Source: Semisulcospira habei (Eukaryota; Mollusca; Gastropoda; Semisulcospiridae). From it: a stretch of 64,000 nt of DNA. How positions within the stretch are numbered: position 1 is the first letter of the stretch; each line of letters opens with the position of its first letter. Location: assembly GCA_036245525.1 (NCBI GenBank), contig BTPG01000007.1, positions 161,131,452 through 161,195,451 on the forward strand, in the 5' to 3' direction. This document shows positions 48,601 through 60,600 of the stretch, in pieces. The notes below the pieces were generated by a model. The model was not told the DNA's origin. It saw only the letters and a list, made by a program, of their open reading frames with translations, and did not search any database. Both the position numbers and the translations under genes were made by a program.

Positions 48601-51600
48601 ACAGAAGCGGAGTCTTCCTTGGCAAGCTAATCATGTCCTCCACGGAGGCTGCACCCGGGGAGACGCTCGAGCGCGGTGAGGGGGAGTGGCAGGTCAGCAA
48701 AAGGGATTCCCGGGGAGGAGGGGAAGCCAACGGAGGTCGGCGACGATGGAAGGCACCTACCTCAGAACGAGAGAGTCTCGAGCGGGAGCGGCTTCGATAG
48801 TCCCGCAAAGACTCATGTGAAGGTGGAGCGACGTGGGAGGGGGAAACCCTCCAGGAATGATGAGGTGAGGAATGGTGGAGGTGCGGGTGGGAAAGGTGAT
48901 CCCTGGAGGAGGGGCGTTGCACTGAGGAAGCAAAGGAAGGGACCACGGAAGAGGTCCGCAAAGCCGCCGAGCTTCGGCGGGCTGTGGAGGAAAGTCGCAC
49001 TCACCGAGCGTCCAAGGGAGAGGGCGACCGAAGGTGTCGAGTTGCGGTACTCGTAACCATCGCGGAAGGTCGAGAGGAGGAAGGAATAGACAAAAACGGT
49101 GTTTACTCATGTGTGTGCTCACCACCGTGGCTCGGTCGCGTTGCCGCTGTATGCTGGAGCGCCTCTCACCTCAAGCAGTACGTCCAGAGGGTAGGGGTGG
49201 CATAGCGCTCCATTGCCCACGAACTGTCACTGAGAGTGGGGGGAACAAAGTGGGCGAGAAGACCGGGCGCTGAGATGGCGGCTGGGCCGAGTGGGTCACG
49301 GACACCACGATATCAGACAACGCACGCCATTGGGCGGTGATGGCAGAAGGCTTAGTAGCAGTATGGGTGTTCCTAGCGGACAGATTACCCAGCTGCGAGT
49401 GTGGGTCCTGGGGGGTAGCGGGTCATTCCCTGTGGTAAAATCCCCATAACTGCGACCATTTAAGCTCCCACCACGGTGCACACACGTTGCACGTCTGAGA
49501 TGAGGAGCAGCGTGTCAGTGGGCTACTGAAAGTTTCCACACCGCCAGCACGTCTGAACTTGCATACTGCAACAAACAGAGGAGAGGTACGGGGTAAGAGG
49601 AACACGACCGGCCACGTGGTCGGACACGAACGCGCCGCAAATTTTGGGAAGTACGAGCCAGACAAATATCCACAGGACAGTGCCGCGGCCGATCTGGTAA
49701 ATTCCTGGACTCCTGGCCGGAGCAGTACCCGAGGCCTTACCTCGTCATGTCAAGATCAGAAGGTTTTAATCAAGTTGTATTCGTAGTAAAAGGGAGCCAT
49801 AGGCTGAAGACAACCTGCTTGCAGGAAGCTAAGCGCGAAACTGGTGACGCTGCGCACTTACCCATATGAGGTAAGGGAAGCTACTCAGCGAAGGGAAGCT
49901 ACTCAGGGATGTTGGTACAGCTCACTCAGGTGGTTCCCCGGTGGCTTTGCTGTACACAACGATCCCTGGGCTGAAATTGATAGGCTAAGTGCTCCTTCCA
50001 CATAGTAATGCCATCGGTCATGATTTTCGAGGAAACAAATGATATTTCAATGTCAGTGTTGTGGGACATGATAGTTCAAAGGCAGTGTCAGAGAAGGGGG
50101 CCATGAGATAAGGCTATCTTGCTTTGTCCATCTCCTATGCCTGGGACAGCCAAACCTGCCATAGCAGTCACCTGGTCATAGAGGCTACTTAGAAGTACTC
50201 CTGTGAAGTAGAATGGTCACCTGCTTATAACACTAGTGGCCAGCTGTCATCACTCCCAACCACTGTATAGCGGTCATCTTTGGACAGTCTCTCACTTTGT
50301 GCTACTTGCCTAAGCTTAGAAAACCATGAAAATGTTCTCCGTCCAGAGCCATAGGGCCTGCTCAATCAAGCAAGAAATCACGTTGTTTTCCTTCCTACAT
50401 CACACGACCAATCATTTTAATGCAAACCATACCATGTGACTTTGCTACAAAAAACACTTTTAGCGACTAATGGCAGACTTTTTGTAGCCCTCTTTCTGAA
50501 GCGTCTTGGATGCCAGTTTTGTTCTATAAGAGTTCAGCAAAATGTTCTAACGTACAAAGTTACTTAGTGTTGTTCGAAACAACACACTACTGGAGATTGC
50601 AGTGTCATGAAACTTTTTTAATTATGTCACAAGTCTATTATGTATACATACATGTATATTACTTTGACGTCAGTCATATCTGGCGTGATTTCTTTTACAA
50701 AAAAAATAGAGAAATGAAAACAAATACGTTATTGGTAGCAGGGTTTGCTGCACGGACCCTTGTAGACCTTTGGCAGGTCAAAGGAACCATTAAGAGTCCG
50801 AAATAGCTTAGGCGGTTAAGCATCGGAGCAGGAGATCGAAGGGAATCGCCGGGTCGTGGGTTCGAATCCCCGTCCCGGCCCCAGTAGCTGGACTCGCAAT
50901 CCAGGGGGAAAAGACGAGCTTGTTCAATAGCATGTCCATTGAAAGGTCCTGTTAAATCAAAGTGGCACAGTTGGAGTGCGCCTGACTTGATCAGTGTTCA
51001 GGTCGTACTCCATAGGCAATAGATTTCCCTGTCCCCCATAACCCACCCGTCGGGGCCGTCCATTATCACTTCGGTGCCGTGGACGTTAAACCCCAAACTA
51101 ACCAAAGGAACCATTGTACCCCGAAGGCCTTTGGCCTTCGGGGTACAATGGTTCCTTTGACCTCCCTCGGTCCTACAGGGGTCCATGTAGCAAACCCCTG
51201 CTCCCAATAACTTCTATTCTCTAATGCTTCCCAGGGTTATGTCGCTTACACCTGGCTTGAATGGTTCAGTGACCAATTTTGTGTGCAAGCTGAACATTAA
51301 TGGTGATGGTGATTCTTCATATGGTGATCACTGTATGTAACAGTCCTTTGCGTGACCATTACAGTCATGTTTGACTTGCATTTATAGACACCGCACAAAG
51401 TCGCAATAATTATTTTAACCCTTTGCGTGTAGGAATCATTGCAACAAAGATCCGCTAAAGACATGCAAAGGTTTAAACACGTCACTGCCAGCAACTGGAA
51501 ATGATAAATCTGAGGCAGGACAACCTCATCTGCCACAAGCACACAAGGTGTTAATGAGGCCATCAAGAGCCACAGATCCTCGTGAGCCCCCGCATCTGCG

Positions 51601-54600
51601 GGGGCTCACGAGGATCTGTGTCTCTTGCAGATGAGTGTTTGTTTTCTCAAAACAACATTACCGATGACATTACTGTTAGGAATACTGTCTCGCTAGCCTA
51701 ATTTTAGCCCAAAATTGAGGTTGTGTGCCTTTAAGGAGGGAAGGTATCAGGGGGCGCTATCTGCTAGGCAGAGCCACGGTAGCCTCCCTTCCCTCCATAT
51801 CCGGAACGCGGTCACCTGATTCGCCATTCTGTCTCTTCGCTGAGCCGTGGAAGGTTGTATGCCCTACCTAGCTCCGTTCAGGCTTCGTTCTCTCGCGACT
51901 TTGTCTTCTTCGAGTTCGTGGTTGGAGGTTGACGGGTTACCACTGGCTTGTGAGCTTCCTGCTGCAGAGTGGGCTTCTGTTCCGGCTGCGGTGTCGACCG
52001 GGCTGTGCCTTCTCGTCCTTGGCGGGACTTTGCGGCCTTTTTTCGGGGGCCCTCGTCCTCCGTCCTTCACGGTGGTAACCTCCTTCTTTCTACCATGACC
52101 AGGTAAGCATTGTAGCTTGTGGTTAGTGCCCTCGGCCGACGCTACGGATGCAGTAGCACTGAGCAGAGGCGCTCGTAGTGTGACCGTTAGTGCGGTTCGT
52201 TTTTATGACGTGGAAGAGAAAAGTGTACAGGCGGCAGGACCGGTTCTAGCGACCGGTCGGGGGTGAATTAGCAACAAGGGCGCTGCTAACTCAACCTTAC
52301 CGGGCGGAACTAGACTGAGAGATTCCGTTGTAGCCACATGTACAGGTCCTTCTTCCTTGCTTGAAAGCGTGTTTTCTTGCTCTATGTATTCCAGTTGGCA
52401 AGTTCGTACCTGCACGAGATGCGCAGACTTCCAGTGGCCGAGTGATGCCCACGACGTCTGTCTTCCGTGCTCTGGCTGTTCCCCCACCCATCCTTGCGAC
52501 GTCTGCACCACCTGGGAGGAGGAGCAGTGGTCGCAACTGCGGCGTTTCTACCGGCGGAAGCGTCCGAAGAAGGCCGCTCCGTCTACTTTGGTGGAGGAAA
52601 CACCGAGAGCTCTCACGATGCGGGACGCACATGCGGATCCGGAGCCTCACGCTCCTGACGGAGGGTTCGTCAGCTCGCTGGGGTTACTTGACACCGAGCA
52701 TGGCCAACGAAGTACTCCGACATCTGTGTTTGTCAGCTCGCCGGCAGTTCCTGACCCCGAGCTTGGCCAACACCGGGCGCCTACAGGGTTTGTCGGCTCG
52801 CTGGGTCCCACCGAGTCTGACCGACAACGCCCGCGGGACCGCAACGCGTCTACGACCGTGAGAAGCTCCGTTGACAAGCACAAGTCTTCTGGTGCGGAGG
52901 TCAGTGCCTTAGTTAACACTAAGAGTAAAAAACCAACCAAATACACATTAGCGAGTGTAGTTAAGGTGCCTCCTGTTTTGGCCCCCTCGGCCCGGCCCCT
53001 GGCGCAGGGGGAGGTGAGACCACGCGGGCGAAGCTCCCGCGCTTCTAATGGCTCCCGTGACTCGCAATTCGCTCGCTCCGAACGCCATTCTTCTCACTCC
53101 GTTGGCGGGTCTTCCCGCTCGCGCTCGACTTCCAGAGGGCGCCGAGCGCCTAGGAGGCTCAGCCCTCTTACCGACCGGCGTACTTCGTATTCTCACCGGG
53201 ATAGAGGTCTCCGTCATCGGTCACCGCACCGCTCGACCTATCGACCCCGGTCCCGTTCGCCCTCTCCATTCTGGAGCCAGCGTTCCCGCTTCCACCGGAC
53301 TTACTCCCCCCGTCGCCGTTCTTCCCCGCGGCCGCGCTCCCCTCTTCACCGCTCCGCTTCGAGACGTCCAGCGACGAGGTTTTCCCCGACGTCCCGCTCA
53401 CCCCTTGGTTCTGCGCGACGGGTCCGTTCTCCTCCCAGCGCTACAGTGACACAACGCGAGTTCGGCAGCGACGTTTCCAGTGTTGGTGTCCGACCTTCCC
53501 CTCCTCAGGGGTCGGATCCAGTTATGGAGGACGACGCTCTCAGCCTCGTTCCTGAGGGTTCGATGTCAGCATTACTGCGTAACGATGCGTCCGACGCGTC
53601 CGGACACTCCCCCCTCTCGGACGACGCTGGTGTTCGACAGCCTTCCCTCAGTCATAAGATGGAGACCCTCCGAGCCTTGGATGAAGCGGCTCGCCTTATC
53701 GCGGCCTCCCTTCCTCCGGAAGACTGCCCACCTTCACCGCCGGTCAAGAGGAAAGCTTCTGCCTTTGTGGATGCGGCCAGCCTGACCAAGCGGTTCAAGT
53801 CTCTCCCTCAGCCTCCAGGGTTCCGAGACCTACGTGACGCCCTGTCGTCGCACCTTCGTACGAATTCCTTTGGGGACGCAGGTTTCTTTTCGGACAACAG
53901 GTGGCCCGCTGATCTACAGATCGCCTTTCAGCAGCGCTGGTACGCGGGTCATTCGCAGTCCTTCTCCTGTCAGCTACCGGAGCTGGACGCCCAGGCCCTC
54001 TCCTTCGCTGGCTCCCCTCGTCCGGGTCCCGTCATCCCAGGCCTCGACAAGACAGCTACCCTTGTACGGAATGCCCTCGCTACAGCGGGATTCCTCGACT
54101 TGGTGACCCAGACTATCGTTCGCCGTGTGGAAGAAGCCTGGAACCCTGTGACCTCTCCTTTTCTGGCGGACATCCTATCCTTAGCAGTGGCAGGCAACCG
54201 GGCGGCGTTTGACTCCGCTGTAAACTCCATGACGGCCGCGGCCAACTGCGACCTGATGCGACGTGATGCTCTTCTCCGTTCCTGTGATCTTCCCCCGGAC
54301 TTGAAGAAGCAGCTTCGACAGGCGCCGCTTGGAGGGGAACTGCTGTTCGGGCCCACCTGGCAGGCGGTGAAGGAAGCCAACAAGGACTTGTGGCCCAGCC
54401 GACCGGCGCCCCACTGCTTTCGAGTTCCCCGCAAGGCCGCGGGTCGTGCCCTGCGGTCCGCAAGACCCGCTCCCCGCCCCCCTACAGTGCGCGGACGTCT
54501 CCCTCCTCGCGCCCCAGCCTTTGGGCGCGCTCGCCTTCGCCCCGACGCGACTCCCGCCCCCGCCCCCTCCCCCACCTGGCCCCGGCCCGCCCGCCGCCCA

Positions 54601-57600
54601 GGGAGGGGCAGGGCTCACTGACGCTTATCCTCCTCCGCCGCCGCCGACCGCTTCCCTTTCTCCGGTCGGCGGGAGGCTGGCGCGCCACAGCCAGGCGTGG
54701 CACGCGCTGTTCCCGGACAACGCCTGGGTGCTTTCTACCGTCTCCGAAGGCCTTCGGATCGCCTTTCGGTCGCCGCCCCCACTCCGTCGCTCCCCCGTTT
54801 GGACCCCTGTGCCCTCCGACCTAGACAGGGCCGCTGCTCTTCGCGACGAGGTGCATTCCCTACTTCTAAAGACGGCGACGGAAGTGGTTTCGCAGCCCAA
54901 CTCCCCTGCCTTTTACAGCCGCCTTTTCGTTGTGCCCAAGCCAGGCGGCAAGTGGAGACCGGTCATCGATCTCTCCGCCTTGAACAAGTTCATCGTTGCC
55001 CCCCCCTTCCACATGGAGACGGCCCGAGCTCTTCGGGCCGCGGTGCAGCCGATGGACTTTGCCGTCAGCCTGGATCTCTCGGATGCCTACCTTCACGTGC
55101 CTGTTCACCCTTCGTCCCGACGGTATCTACGCTTTGCTTTTGCAGGAGTGATTTACCAGTTCCGAGTGTTGCCCTTCGGTCTCAACCTCAGCCCCTGGGT
55201 GTTCACGCGCATCATGGATGCAGTCGTCGCCCGGGCCAGAATGACGTCGTCCAGCCCGACGTCGAACTACCTCGACGACCTCCTCCTACGGAACCAGTCG
55301 GTCACGGCCTTGACCAGGGATCGAGATGCGCTGCTGCACCTCCTCGACAATCTCGGCTTCCTGCTGAACTGGGGCAAGTCCGACCTGGTGCCATCCCGCC
55401 ACTTCGTCCATCTGGGTATGGAGTTTCGCACAGACTGCAACCTTGTTCGCCTGCCGGGACCACGCATACAGAAGCTGGCGACCCTCGCCCTGCACCTCGC
55501 GCAGACTCGCTCGGCTACCGCCAGAGTGTGGCTACAGCTCCTTGGCCTGATGAGTGCGGCGGCGGACTTACTCCACCTGGGTCGCCTTTACTACCGTCCC
55601 CTTCAGCTCCATCTCCTCTTACACTGGCGGCCGTCTTCGGGCGCCCTGGAGACGATGGTACCAGTTCCCTTGATGCTGCTGCCGCATCTTCGTCGATGGG
55701 CGGATCCTGCCTGGCTGGCGTCGGGAGTCCCCCTCTACACACCTTCCCCCCGACTGTCACTTTGCGTCGACGCGAGCAGCTCCGGCTGGGGAGCTCACCT
55801 ACTTCCGATGTTCACCACGGCCTCCGGCATTTGGACCTCGGACCTAGCGACGCGACACATCAACTGGTTGGAGCTCCAGGCGGTTTGGCAAGCACTCCTC
55901 GCCTGGGAACCTCGCCTGCGTCGTCAGGAGCTTCTCGTCCTGTCCGACAACTCCACAGTCGTCGCCTACCTTCAGAAGCAGGGCGGGACTCGCTCCCCGT
56001 CTCTTTGCATCCTTCTTTACCAGATACTTCGGTGGTGCGAGGACCGCGGCATTTCCCTCAGAGCCAGACACATCCCGGGCCATCTCAATGTCCTGGCAGA
56101 CTCCCTCTCTCGACGCGGGCAACTTCTCCACACCGAGTGGACACTCCGACCAGACATCTTTCGGATGATTTGCGACCGCTGGGAGACGCCCATGATCGAC
56201 CTCTTTGCCACGAGATGGAACCACCAACTTCCACTCTTCGTCTCCCCCATCCCAGATCCTCAAGCCTGGGCGGTCGATGCTCTCTCCATTCCCTGGGACG
56301 GCCTCATCGCGTACGCCTACCCACCGGCGGTCCTCGTTCCCAAGGTCCTGCTCAAGCTCAGAGGTTGCAACACGGTTCTGTACCTAGTGGCCCCCTTCTC
56401 CTGGTCCCGGTCCTGGACAACCGACCTCCTGAACCTGGCGTCGGCCCCCCCACTACAGCTGCCCACTCCGCCATCGATGCTCAAGCAGCCCCGGCAGGAC
56501 CTGTTCCACCCGTGCCCCGAGCGTCTCCTCCTACACGCCTGGAGATTGTGCGGCAAGCCCTCGCCAATAGAGGTTTCTCAAGTACGGCGGTGGATGCGAT
56601 CGCTACAGCCCGCAGGCGATCCACTAGGCGAGTTTACGAGGGGAAATGGCGCGTTCTCTGCGACTGGTGCGCCGCCGAACGACTCTCCCCCACGGATCTG
56701 ACGGTTCCCCAGCTAGCGGAATTCTTCCTCTGGCTCTTCAATGATCAGCGGTTGGCCCCCATTACCATTCGCGGCTATCTGGCTATGATAGCCGACACGT
56801 ACCGGCACCTGGGACACCCCGACCCTGGCGCCTGCAAAGACCTGGCTGATCTGATGGCACACTTCGGCCTTCATCGACCAACCTCCCGCTCCCTTGTGCC
56901 GAGATGGGACCTACCCTGGATACTGACGTGGCTCAACACTAGCCGCTTCGAGCCTTTGCAGCTGGCGCAACTGGCGGACGTGACGCGGAAGACATGCTTC
57001 CTACTAGCCCTCGCCACTGCGGCCAGGGTCAGCGAGCTTCACGCCTTCTCGACCCATCCATCGTGCCTACAGTTCCGGGCGGACGGTTCGCTACAACTGC
57101 TGCCGGACCCGAACTTCCTGGCCAAGACACGGCTTCCACTAGCCGCCCCACAAGTGGTCTCCATACAAGCCCTGAGGGGACCTAGCTTCTCCCGGGACTC
57201 CAGACAACAAGATCCGGTGAGAGCAGTGCGTATCTACTTGCGCAGGACCAAGCCTCTGCGCAGGGGCCGCACCCGGCTTTTCCTTCCTTTGTCTCCAGGT
57301 AGAAATGACATTACGGCCCAAACGATCTCCGCCTGGCTCCGTTGGGTGATACGCTCCGCATACCACGACCTCGCCCCTGACACCGCCACGCATCTGAACA
57401 TCAGGGCGCATGAGGTACGAGCCATGGCGGCGAGCCTTGCATTCGACCGCAACTGTGCAGTCAAAGACATTGTGGCGGCCGTAGGCTGGCGTTCAGAGTC
57501 AACCTTCGCCAGATTCTACCTGAGGGACCTCTCCGGCCAGCGCGAGAACCTGTCGCTGGTGGGGGATGTCACGGCAGCACAACACTCCCTCCCGGCACCC

Positions 57601-60600
57601 CGGGTGCCGTAGGTATTCTTCGCTAAAATTATCGGGAGGTTGTGCCTGGGAGGGCGGGTCTCGGGGACCTAATAGTTTGCTTAGGGACGTAATTAGCGGC
57701 ACCCACCGCCTCATCGACATTCTTCCTAACAGTAATGTCATCGGTAATGTTGTTTTGAGAAAACAAATGTATTTTTCTCTAAAATAAATTTTTTTGAAAA
57801 ATACTTACCGATGACATTACTCGGAGGACCCTCCCACCTACCCCGCTGCCGCTGGCTCGCTACGATACAGAATGGCGAATCAGGTGACCGCGTTCCGGAT
57901 ATGGAGGGAAGGGAGGCTACCGTGGCTCTGCCTAGCAGATAGCGCCCCCTGATACCTTCCCTCCTTAAAGGCACACAACCTCAATTTTGGGCTAAAATTA
58001 GGCTAGCGAGACAGTATTCCTAACAGTAATGTCATCGGTAAGTATTTTTCAAAAAAATTTATTTTAGAGAAAAATACATTTTTAAGCGTGTGGTGACGGA
58101 AGGATGGTGTAAGGTGTGAATCGGCCATAATATATATCAGCTAGTTGTTTTTCTCTGTTACAGCTCCTTCATTCCGAAATTCATCTACACTTTGTTCAAG
58201 TGCAGACCGGGCAGCACAGTGGCAGCTGAACAGGTAACAGACATTTACCTTGACCCCTTCACTGCTAGTGAACGCACATTGTGTGTTGCAATGTTCATTA
58301 ACCCATTACATCCTGTTCTGAATTTTAAATTTTGCCTATTGTCCTATGAAGGCTCTATTGCAGATTAGGAGATAGATCCACCATTTTAGTTCAAGGGTGG
58401 CGCCAGGATAGCTAGGCGCCTTAGGTGCCAAGCTATTCTGGCACCACCCTTGTACTATCATAGACAAATTTATTTTGAGCAAAAGTAGGTCAGGATGAAA
58501 AGAATTAATTCACGCCAAAAACCCAGCCATCCAAGAAACACGGATAGAAAGTGGTGTCAGCAAGAGGCATAGATCCTCATGAGCCCCTGCAACTGCAGGG
58601 TACCGCAAATAAAATCAAATAAAATCTCATTATTCACTACAATTCTGTCTCTCTAATACCTAGTACTACCTAAGATTATGACCAACAGATGGAATGTAAC
58701 ATCATTGGCAGTGTCGGAAACAAGCGTTTCTGATGATTCCAAAGATGTCACATTTCTTTTGCTGGTTAGTGTATTCACTGACTAGCAAAAGAAACATGAC
58801 ATCATCAACCAGTGTTTCCATTGATTGCGATGTCAGATTTCTTTTGCTAGTCAGTATATTTGCCTCATCTCATGATTTAGCGCTGGCATCCCCTTCCCAT
58901 TGATTTGTGACTAGGGTCACTTGCTTTTTGTTACAGTTATTGCTGGACACCCACAGTCTGAAGACGGTTCTGTTGGAGTTGCCGTCATTGGGATCGCAAG
59001 TGGCTAGAAAAGCCCCTGCCAGGTACACATCTCTCATCTCATCATGACACTTTATGTGGAGCTTTGGCCTGCAGATATGTTGAAACAAGACAGACTGATA
59101 GCTCCAGGGTAGCGCCTGATTAGCTTTATTTCTTCTGCAGCCCAGGATTGTGCCTGATTAGCCTGTGGCCTGTGAACAAGTATGGTTGGCGATTCGATTC
59201 GCGTGTTCGCTGCTGTCTATTCTCCATTTATGTGTGTGTATGGGAAAGTAATTTTGAGCGTGCATACACACTAAGAAGTATTTCATTACTAGTGAGCTTA
59301 AGGAGCTTGCTAATGTGACAGTATGCGCATATTTAGCATTTTTGCATTGCAGACAGACAAGCATCAAGATTGAGTCTTTCTGGTCTGCAAGGGATTATGG
59401 GAAGGAAAGCATATCGAGCAAGCTCATGAATATTAATTTTCTTGTTATACAATATATCAGTACATGTGTCAAAGAAGGGGAAATTTTATGGAGTGGGTAC
59501 ACACATTTATACATAATAGACTTATGACATAAGTTAAGATACTTGGTGTTGCCATCTGCTTTGTTTTAAACATCACTAAGTAACTTTGTACTTTAGAACA
59601 GTTTGGGGCTCTTTTATGGACTAAAACTAGCATCCAAGACGCTTCACAAAGAGGGCTACAAGAAGTCCGCCTTTAGTCGCTACAAGGGTTTTTGTAGTGA
59701 GGTCACATGGTACGGTTTGCACTAAGGGGAGTGGTTTTGTGAAGTTGTATTGACATATAGTGATGCAATTGGGCCCTTATATGTTATATGAAGTGATTTT
59801 TCTGTAGCATGGTCATGTTCTGTGTGTTTCAGCTTCACCAAGATTGTTGTGAAAGGGATGACAAAAGCTGAGATGATACTAAAGGTAAGTGTAGTGTGTT
59901 CTACATAATACAAAATTTGATTAGAAATGCTGTAATGTTTACTGTCTGAACTTCCCAGGGTTTGAACAGAAATCTGAAAAGATAGATAAAATAGAAAAGA
60001 AGCACCCATTTAACTCCACGACCACATTTCCCAAATTTTGGATGTGTATGATTATGTGCCATTTGCAGGTGTTGGATTTACCATAATTCAAGGGTAGTGC
60101 CAGATTAGCTGGGAGCCATTGGGTGCCAAGCTAATCTGGCACTACCCTTGAATTAACATGGTCAAACCGTCTCAACCATGGGGCGAAATGGGCTAAGTAA
60201 GTGGCAGATCTCATCAGGGGCCGACAACAGTCTTTTCATTGTGCAAATAAAAGGGGTCCAGTGATGAAAATGTCTTTGGGCTGACGTGGGCCTGAGTTGG
60301 CCCACGCATAGCTCCAAAATGCAATAGGCAAAAAAACTCATGAACCCTCACAGATACGGGGGCTCATAAGGATCAGTGCCTCAAACCAGCATTATCATTA
60401 AGTCATTCCATCATTATACACTGTTGCTTGAAATAAATTTGACTATGATAGTTTAAGGGTGGTGCCAGAATAGCTTGGCACCTCAGGCGCCAAGCTATTC
60501 AGGCACCACCCTTGAACTAAAATGGTTGTTCTGTCTCCTAATCTGTAATGTAGCCTTCATAGGAGGACAACAAGCAGAATCGAAAAAATTCAGCCTCGGG

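Larger units (their letters stand above)
36508..50039 (-). mobile_element. DIRS-type retrotransposon, copy D (minus strand, split by a LINE)
   Basis: Read on the minus strand, the left end is at 50039 (AAA/TTT core 50037-50039) and the right end at 36508. The inverted repeats (49827-50039 and 36508-36743) share AAGCTACTCAGGGATGTTGG and CTGAAATTGATAGGCTAAGT or their inverses. The internal complementary region is at 36780-36880. The body keeps the gag N-terminus with leader intron, an SR-rich gag piece, RNase H plus the region after it, and the recombinase. Gag core and RT are deleted. A LINE flanked by a 12-bp target duplication splits it at 36977-36988/46720-46731. It is the only DIRS copy antisense to VPS53. 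Confidence 0.9.
51638..58081 (+). mobile_element. DIRS-type retrotransposon, copy F (apparently intact)
   Basis: 6444 bp between TTT cores at 51638-51640 and 58079-58081, with no target duplication. The inverted repeats 51638-51833 and 57867-58081 share GATTCGCCATTCTGT, ATCAGGGGGCGCTATCTGCT and GTTGTGTGCCTTTAAGGAGG or their inverses. The internal complementary region is 57720-57822. Three overlapping open frames (gag-like; RT, RNase H and methyltransferase-like; tyrosine recombinase) carry all the expected catalytic residues without stops. The order gag, RT/RH, YR, ICR, right repeat is that of DIRS1-group elements. It lies in the sense orientation in VPS53 intron 10. Confidence 0.96.

Noticed and set aside
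50792..50880. Possible tRNA gene
   Set aside because: A and B boxes are present, but the acceptor stem and anticodon arm do not fold as a tRNA. The flanking duplication and 311-bp body identify a SINE.
54697..56500. First 600 codons of the 971-codon frame that ends in the DIRS F recombinase
   Set aside because: They overlap the RT/RNase H frame, show no family motif and are Pro/Arg-rich in the way expected of an out-of-frame reading of GC-rich coding DNA. Only the part after about 56518 is real.
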